In this document: one piece after another, positions 1-6,483 of the stretch
Numbering within the stretch: position 1 is the stretch's first letter
Layout of the letters: every line of letters starts with the position of its first letter
Notes under the pieces: generated by a model
The model's input: the letters and a program-made list of their open reading frames with translations, nothing else
What the model was told of the DNA's origin: nothing
The model's database searches: none
Made by a program: the position numbers and the translations under genes
From: Pseudomonadota bacterium
GTDB lineage: Bacteria > Myxococcota > Myxococcia > Myxococcales > Vulgatibacteraceae
Direction of reading: 5' to 3'
Assembly (NCBI GenBank): GCA_023436385.1
Contig: JAEZJH010000233.1
Span: 1 to 6,483 of the forward strand
DNA length: 6,483 bases

Positions 1-12
1 GCCTTACGCACC

Positions 13-42
13 GCGGGACCGCCGGTTCACCGGCGGTCCCGC
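13..42. terminator. Perfect 13-bp stem-loop, possible terminator of an upstream gene
   Basis: Bases 13-25 (GCGGGACCGCCGG) are exactly complementary to 30-42, around the four-base loop TTCA. No T-tract follows directly on either strand; the nearest pyrimidine-rich stretch on the plus strand is TTCTTCC, about nine bases downstream. The stem is strong enough to end or stabilise a transcript from a gene lying before the window. Without a U-run the terminator call is inference, and the stem could instead be part of a structured RNA. Confidence 0.4.
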
Positions 43-421
43 CGGCGCGGTTCTTCCGCTCGCTCCGGGAGGCAATCGCCGCCGGCGCCTGGAATGGCGC
101 CGCGGCGGGCCCGGATGCACGCCGACCCGGCATCTCGTCGGCATGTGAGCCCGCGGCGGCGTCCCTCTCGTAATCACCGGCACCCGCGCGGTCACCGGCG
201 CGTTCGGGGAGGGCCTCCGCGGAGGTCGGCTCCGCGCCCTGCCGGTCCCCAGCGTGGCGGCGAGGACACGCTTCCCCCTCCCGAGGCATTGAGGTTCCGG
301 CCCCTCCAGGACCCTCGCGGGCGGGCTCCTCGGCCCTCGGCGGCGGGTGTGGCGATTGCGCCGGAGCCTCGCCGCATCCAACCTTGCCCCGGTGTCGCTC
401 GGTTCCCCCCAGAGCGAAACC
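43..421. other. Gene-free region with several stem-loops
   Basis: No reading frame here has a credible start, ribosome binding site and protein-like composition; translations are rich in Arg, Pro and Gly, as expected of noncoding GC-rich DNA. Visible structure: a 12-bp stem with one bulged C (77-89 with 96-107, loop TGGAAT); a 6-bp stem GCCGAC/GTCGGC (121-126 with 137-142); the 12-base palindrome CCTCCGCGGAGG (214-225); and a 6-bp stem AGCGTG/CACGCT (251-256 with 267-272). Third positions and base usage are less uniform than in the downstream genes. The region ends at a strong plus-strand terminator, so it may be transcribed as a small RNA or long leader. I saw no signature motifs of RNase P RNA, tmRNA, SRP RNA or tRNA. 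Confidence 0.5.
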
Positions 422-461
422 GCGGGGCGCGCGTCGGAAACGGCGGGCGCCCCGCTTTTTT
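422..461 (+). terminator. Strong intrinsic (Rho-independent) terminator
   Basis: The left arm GCGGGGCGC (422-430) pairs perfectly with GCGCCCCGC (447-455). After one G-G mismatch an inner five-pair stem (432-436 with 441-445) closes on a GAAA tetraloop at 437-440. Six T residues follow immediately (456-461). Stem, GNRA loop and U-run together make this a classic plus-strand terminator; the minus strand has no comparable T-run. No gene is visible directly upstream, so it ends either an unseen small RNA, a long 3' tail of a gene before the window, or works as an attenuator ahead of the muiA-like gene, whose start is 96 bases downstream. Confidence 0.85.
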
Positions 462-494
462 CCCCTCCACGGCAGACGCACCGATTCGCCCCGC

Positions 495-524
495 TTGAAT
501 GTTTCGACACGCCGGGCGTATGCC
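495..524 (+). promoter_or_regulatory. Weak candidate sigma-70-type promoter for the MuiA-family gene
   Basis: TTGAAT at 495-500 and TATGCC at 519-524 are separated by 18 bases. The first matches four and the second three of six consensus positions. The pair lies after the terminator at 422-461 and would start transcription near 531, giving a leader of about 27 bases. It stands out mainly because it is an AT-rich patch in very GC-rich DNA. The match is weak and the call is inference. Confidence 0.3.
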
Positions 525-557
525 CGCTCGTCCCCTTCCGGTCGAGTCGAGGTACCC

Positions 558-2237
558 ATGCGCCTCCTTGCCATCCCCTTGCTCCTGGTCTTCCCCCTGG
601 CCGCCGCCGCTGCCGCCGCGCCGGGCGAGTACCGCCCCGCCTCGCGGATCGAGGCCGTCTCCGTCCACCAGGGCGCCGCCCGGGTCACCCGGCGCGCTTC
701 GGTCCACCTCGAGGCCGGCAACTCCCGCGTCCTGTTCGAGGGGCTCCCCGACGTGTTGGCCGACGACTCGATCCGCATCGAGGGGAAGGGCGCCGCCGGG
801 GTGCAGCTCTTCGGCGTCACCGTCGAGCGGCAGGCCCGGGCCGCCTCCGACGACCCCGAGGTGGTGGCGGCCCGGCGGGCGGTGGAGGCGCTCCAGGCGC
901 AGCAGGGGGCCCTGGCCGATCGGCGGACGGCGGCGGAGAACCGCAAGGCGCTCCTCGAATCGCTCCGCTCGACCTGGGTGAGCGAGCGGACCGAGAACCT
1001 CGCGGTGCGGAAGACCGATCCCAAGGAGTGGCAGGCGCTCCTCGACTTCTCCACCCGGGAGCTCTCGGCAGTGCTGGTGGAGCTCCGGGCGATCGAGGCC
1101 GAGGGGCGCGAGCTGGCGCGGCGCCTCGCCGCCGCCCAGGCCGAGGAGAACCAGCTCCAGGCCAAGGCCCGAACCTCCACCAAGACCGTGGCGGTGGAGC
1201 TGGCCGCTGCCCGCGGCGGGGCGGTGGAGCTCGACGTCACCTACCTGGTCTACGGCGCGACCTGGGCGCCGATCTGGGACGCGCGGCTCGACCCCGACAG
1301 CGGGGAGCTGCGGATGGAGCTCCGGGCCTCGATCTCCCAGTCCACCGGCGAGGACTGGAACGACGTGCGCCTCGAGGTCTCGACCACCACCCCGCGGCGG
1401 AGCCTGGTGGTCCCGGAGCTGACCACCGCCTGGCTCGATCGGTACGCGCCGCAGCAGTTGATGCGCTCCCGGGGATTGGGGGCGCCGGCTCCCTCGGCGG
1501 CCCCCCGGTCGTACGAGGAGAAGTCCGCCCGGATCGCCAGCGACGACGAGGAGTCGGACGGCGGCGCGGTCTACGACCTGGTCCAGCCCGAGGCGGTGGT
1601 GCAGGAGGGGCTGCTCTCCGCCAGCTTCGCCATCCCGCGGCGGGAGACGGTCTCCGGCGCGGGCCGGCCCCGGGAGGCCTTCCTCTCCACCTTCCCGATG
1701 AAGGCGGAGCTGGTGCGCCTGGCGGCCCCGCGGATCGATCCGCAGGTGTATCTGGTCGCCACCGCGGAAAATGGAAACACCGCGCCGCTCCTCCCCGGAC
1801 CGGTGAGCCTCTTCCTCGGCCCGGAGTTCGTCGGCAAGACCAACCTGCCGCTCGTCGCCCCCGGCGACAAGGTCGAGCTGGCCTTCGGCGCCGACGATCG
1901 GGTCCGGGTGGAGCGCAAGGTGGTCGAGCGCTTCCGGGACGAACGCGGCCTCCTCGGGAAGGACGAGTCGATCCGGTACCGGGTGCGGACCACGGTGAAG
2001 AACCTCTACGGCAAGCCGGTGAAGGTAAAGCTGGTCGACCGGGTGCCGGTGAGCCGGGACGGCGAGGTGGAGGTGGCGCTCCTCGACGGCACCACCAAGC
2101 CGACGGAGAAGGAGGACCCGATGAAGCGCGGCGTGCGGGTCCACCTCCTCGAGCTGCCGGCCAAGGGCGAGAAGGTGGTGGAGCTGCGGTACGAGGTCCG
2201 TTGGCCGAAGGGGACGGCGATCACCGGCCTCGAGTAG
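558..2237 (+). CDS. Mucoidy inhibitor MuiA family protein (DUF4140/DUF4139), secreted
   Basis: A 559-residue protein, normal for the MuiA/TIGR02231 family. The start at 558 is chosen because GAGG (549-552) sits five bases upstream and the protein then opens with a signal peptide (MR, hydrophobic residues 3-15, Ala run 15-21, likely cleaved near residue 20), so the mature protein should be periplasmic or surface-located. A DUF4140-like N-terminal domain covers about 30-95. An Ala/Glu/Arg-rich, predicted coiled-coil segment runs about 100-205. A DUF4139-like domain covers about 222-556, with family-type blocks VTYLVYGATWAPIWDAR (227-243), a TGEDW block (263-267) and a block with GPEFVGKTNLPL (421-432). 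Residues about 300-350 form a polar, acidic, low-complexity linker. The biochemical function is unknown; the family name comes from an effect on colony mucoidy, and a role in envelope or exopolysaccharide physiology is inference. It appears monocistronic and converges on the next gene with 23 bases between stops. Confidence 0.88.
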   Translation: MRLLAIPLLLVFPLAAAAAAAPGEYRPASRIEAVSVHQGAARVTRRASVHLEAGNSRVLFEGLPDVLADDSIRIEGKGAAGVQLFGVTVERQARAASDDPEVVAARRAVEALQAQQGALADRRTAAENRKALLESLRSTWVSERTENLAVRKTDPKEWQALLDFSTRELSAVLVELRAIEAEGRELARRLAAAQAEENQLQAKARTSTKTVAVELAAARGGAVELDVTYLVYGATWAPIWDARLDPDSGELRMELRASISQSTGEDWNDVRLEVSTTTPRRSLVVPELTTAWLDRYAPQQLMRSRGLGAPAPSAAPRSYEEKSARIASDDEESDGGAVYDLVQPEAVVQEGLLSASFAIPRRETVSGAGRPREAFLSTFPMKAELVRLAAPRIDPQVYLVATAENGNTAPLLPGPVSLFLGPEFVGKTNLPLVAPGDKVELAFGADDRVRVERKVVERFRDERGLLGKDESIRYRVRTTVKNLYGKPVKVKLVDRVPVSRDGEVEVALLDGTTKPTEKEDPMKRGVRVHLLELPAKGEKVVELRYEVRWPKGTAITGLE

Positions 2238-2260
2238 CCGCGTCGCCGGCGGTCGAGCCG

Positions 2261-2839
2261 TCAGGGTTCGCGGGGCGGCTCGAGCGGCGGGCCGCCCAGC
2301 TCCCGCAGGTGAGCGGCGATCCGCGGGCGGATCTCGAGGAGCGCCGCCCGGTACTCCTGGTTGCGGGCGGCGGGGACCAGCACCCCGTCGAGCCGCTCCC
2401 GGAGCCGCTCGTGGGCCGCGGCCTCCGCCTTCCGCCACGCCTCGTCGAACCCCGGGCCGTGGAGCTTCCCCAGCTCGGCGAGGAGCGTGTCGTCCGCGGC
2501 CCGGACCCGGCGGCTCTCCGCGGTGGCCTCGGGCTCGATCGCCAGCCGCGAGACCAGGTCCCCGAGCCGCGCCGCGAAGTCCCGATGTTCCGCCGCCAGG
2601 AGCCGGGCCAGCGCCCGGGTCTCCTCCCCGGCAGCCCGCTCGGCCGCCAGGTCGGCCCGGGCGACCGTCCCCCGGTTCTCGGCGAGGAAGAGCTCGATCC
2701 CCTGGGCGTCGTCCGGCAAGGCGCCCTGGGCCCCGGCGTCCGCCGCCGGCGCGGCCTCGGGCGGCGCTCGGCCGGCACAGCCCCAAAGGGCCCAGAGGAC
2801 CGGTCCCAGCAGGATCGGAAGCCACTTGCGGAGGGTCAT
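2261..2839 (-). CDS. DUF4142-family outer-membrane lipoprotein
   Basis: A 192-residue minus-strand protein. The start at 2839 is supported by GGAG five bases upstream and by a lipoprotein signal: basic Arg4-Lys5, a hydrophobic core 7-18, then lipobox LWGC with lipidated Cys21. The residue after Cys is Ala rather than Asp, which by the Gram-negative sorting rule suggests the outer membrane. After an Ala/Pro/Gly linker (22-42), residues about 44-182 are helical and show the three conserved histidine contexts of DUF4142: E84-H85, an FDEAW segment (131-135) leading to H143, and H177 in an AAHLREL motif near the end. DUF4142 is a predicted periplasmic four-helix domain; I recall it being grouped with ferritin-like folds, but its activity is unknown. 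The gene converges on the MuiA-family gene and diverges from rubrerythrin across 160 bases. An imperfect stem around 2226-2259 may end both convergent transcripts, but it has no T-run. The start could in principle be earlier (3055), but that would overlap rubrerythrin and lose the signal peptide. Confidence 0.85.
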   Translation of the reverse strand: MTLRKWLPILLGPVLWALWGCAGRAPPEAAPAADAGAQGALPDDAQGIELFLAENRGTVARADLAAERAAGEETRALARLLAAEHRDFAARLGDLVSRLAIEPEATAESRRVRAADDTLLAELGKLHGPGFDEAWRKAEAAAHERLRERLDGVLVPAARNQEYRAALLEIRPRIAAHLRELGGPPLEPPREP

Positions 2840-2866
2840 CGAGGCTCCGGTGAGGGGCGTCCAACG

Positions 2867-2891
2867 CCCGTTCCGGAAAGGTAGGAACGGG
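2867..2891. promoter_or_regulatory. Inverted repeat in the lipoprotein/rubrerythrin divergent region
   Basis: CCCGTTCC (2867-2874) is exactly repeated in inverse as GGAACGGG (2884-2891), with a nine-base spacer. Nested at 2871-2878 is the palindrome TTCCGGAA. It lies 28-52 bases upstream of the lipoprotein start, next to a 6-bp hairpin GGGCGT/ACGCCC (2855-2860 with 2864-2869). It may be an operator or a stem in the lipoprotein mRNA leader; which one cannot be told from sequence alone. Confidence 0.4.
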
Positions 2892-2938
2892 GGCCCACCG
2901 CCGGATCGCCCGTCTGGGACGGCGCGCCCCTTTGGGGG

Positions 2939-2968
2939 TTGTACCGGGGCCCGATCCCGGCGTACACG
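2939..2968 (+). promoter_or_regulatory. Weak candidate promoter and overlapping dyad for rubrerythrin
   Basis: TTGTAC (2939-2944) and TACACG (2963-2968) are 18 bases apart and would start transcription about 25 bases before the rubrerythrin ATG. Both hexamers match consensus poorly, three of six positions each. An imperfect dyad, GTACCGGG (2941-2948) against CCCGGCGTAC (2956-2965), lies between and across them, so a bound regulator could block the promoter. No recognisable PerR, Fur or OxyR box is seen. The call is tentative. Confidence 0.25.
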
Positions 2969-2999
2969 GGCAGGCGAACCCCAATCCGAGGAGCCACCC

Positions 3000-3503
3000 A
3001 TGCCCACCACCGTCGAGAACCTCAAGGTCGCCTTCGCCGGCGAGAGCCAGGCCAACCGGAAGTACCTCGCCTACGCCAAGAAGGCGGAGAAGGACGGCTT
3101 CCCGCAGATCGCCCGGCTCTTCCGGGCCGCCGCCGACGCGGAGACGATCCACGCGCTGGCGCACTTCCAGAACATGGGCGGGGTCGGCACCACCCTCGAG
3201 AACCTGCAGGACGCCGTCGCCGGCGAGACCCACGAGTTCACCGAGATGTATCCGCCGATGGTCGAGCAGGCGAAGGCCGAGGGCCACAAGGCGAAGAACA
3301 TGCTCGCCTGGGCCAACGAGGTGGAGAAGGTCCACGCCAAGCTCTACACCGCGGCCCTCGAGGCGGTGAAGGCGGGGAAGGATCTCGACGCGAACCTCGA
3401 GATCTACATCTGCCCGGTGTGCGGCGACCTCGAGTTCGGCCGGCCGGACGGCAAGTGCCCGGTGTGCGGCCTGCCCGGCGAGAAGTTCGAGAAGGTCGCG
3501 TAA
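3000..3503 (+). CDS. rbr: Rubrerythrin
   Basis: A 167-residue cytoplasmic non-haem iron protein that reduces hydrogen peroxide to water, using electrons passed from NADH oxidoreductases or rubredoxin through its own rubredoxin-like site. The start at 3000 has an excellent Shine-Dalgarno GAGGAG (2988-2993) six bases upstream. A four-helix ferritin-like domain (about 1-125) carries the diiron ligands: E15, the E48-x-x-H51 motif, E76 and E79 in a GETHEFTEMYP block, and E109-x-x-H112. The C-terminal rubredoxin-like domain has C138-x-x-C141 and C153-x-x-C156 with 11 residues between the pairs, binding one iron. All expected ligands are present, so the enzyme should be active. The length is at the short end for the family, partly because the inter-cysteine loop is compact. 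It appears to be transcribed alone: a divergent lipoprotein lies upstream and a strong stem-loop follows 24 bases after the stop. Its presence suggests peroxide defence in a cell that meets low-oxygen conditions. Confidence 0.96.
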   Translation: MPTTVENLKVAFAGESQANRKYLAYAKKAEKDGFPQIARLFRAAADAETIHALAHFQNMGGVGTTLENLQDAVAGETHEFTEMYPPMVEQAKAEGHKAKNMLAWANEVEKVHAKLYTAALEAVKAGKDLDANLEIYICPVCGDLEFGRPDGKCPVCGLPGEKFEKVA

Positions 3504-3527
3504 GGCCGACGGCCGATCGCGAGACGC

Positions 3528-3579
3528 CGCGGGCGGGATGGGGCTTCGGACGATTTCGAAAGCCCCCGTCCCGCCCGTG
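3528..3579 (+). terminator. Long stem-loop after rubrerythrin, probable terminator
   Basis: Bases 3528-3548 pair with 3557-3579 in a stem of about 21 base pairs, interrupted only by two single-base bulges on the right arm (A3561, C3567) and two G-U pairs. The inner end is TTCG (3545-3548) with CGAA (3557-3560), around an eight-base loop. It sits 24 bases after the rubrerythrin stop. No T-run follows, only GTTAT, so termination may be inefficient and some read-through into the Lhr gene is possible. Confidence 0.65.
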
Positions 3580-3591
3580 CGTTATCGATCG

Positions 3592-6483
<2,892 letters not shown>

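Noticed and set aside
3..173. Possible C-terminal tail of a gene entering from the left, ending in TAA at 171-173
   Set aside because: The frame stays open from the window edge, but it contains the perfect hairpin at 13-42 and its third positions are less GC-biased than in the real genes. No domain is recognisable. It cannot be excluded without upstream sequence.
149..292. Frame encoding a short stretch beginning VPLVITGTRAVTGAFGEG, vaguely like a thiolase N-terminus
   Set aside because: It lacks a start codon, is bounded by in-frame stops, and the resemblance covers only about 20 residues with no other thiolase sequence nearby. Chance is the simpler explanation.
94..498. Plus-strand open frame of 134 codons
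   Set aside because: It reads straight through the intrinsic terminator, and the product is Arg/Pro-rich with no domain or convincing ribosome binding site.
4..510. Minus-strand open frame in the left region
   Set aside because: It passes through the terminator at 422-461 and has no ribosome binding site, and the product is Arg/Pro-rich with no domain.
384..557. Upstream in-frame ATG (384) as the start of the MuiA-family protein
   Set aside because: It would place coding sequence across the 422-461 terminator and bury the signal peptide more than 50 residues inside. ATG 558 has a ribosome binding site and gives a normal signal peptide.
2226..2259. Imperfect stem at the convergent junction as a bidirectional terminator
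   Set aside because: The pairing GGC-TCGA/TCGAGCC needs a bulged base and a four-base internal gap, overlaps the MuiA-family stop, and has no T-run on either side. It is too weak to list as a terminator.
192..3335. Very long open frame on the minus strand spanning most of the left half
   Set aside because: It runs antisense through the MuiA-family gene, overlaps the lipoprotein on the same strand in another frame, and overlaps rubrerythrin. Its translation is a repetitive Arg/Gly/Leu/His mix. It is open only because GC-rich DNA has few stops.

Overview
The window is very GC-rich. Its four genes use G or C at nearly every third codon position. One encodes a lipobox lipoprotein, which fits a Gram-negative cell. 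The mix of a MuiA-like protein, a DUF4142 lipoprotein, rubrerythrin and a long-form Lhr helicase would suit a high-GC deltaproteobacterium or myxobacterium. That placement is inference; nothing in the window fixes the taxon.

Layout. Bases 1-557 hold no convincing gene. They contain several stem-loops and a textbook intrinsic terminator on the plus strand (422-461), followed by a weak candidate promoter. At 558-2237 (+) lies a secreted mucoidy-inhibitor MuiA family protein (DUF4140, coiled coil, DUF4139). It converges, with a 23-base gap, on a DUF4142 lipoprotein at 2261-2839 (-). A 160-base divergent intergenic region with two inverted repeats separates that gene from rubrerythrin at 3000-3503 (+). 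A long, nearly perfect stem-loop at 3528-3579 closes the rubrerythrin unit. Only 12 bases later begins a large Lhr-type ATP-dependent helicase (3592 to beyond the window end, +).

How the genes relate. They do not form an obvious pathway or operon. Rubrerythrin is a cytoplasmic peroxide-detoxifying diiron protein, and Lhr is a nucleic-acid repair and remodelling helicase. MuiA and the DUF4142 lipoprotein are envelope proteins of unknown biochemical role. The one link worth following is the divergent lipoprotein/rubrerythrin pair, both predicted four-helix proteins that could share regulation. I found no mobile element, CRISPR array, tRNA or rRNA, and no clear new defence or biosynthetic system. 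The least explained parts are the structured leader region ending in an orphan terminator and a roughly 65-residue insertion in the Lhr helicase core.
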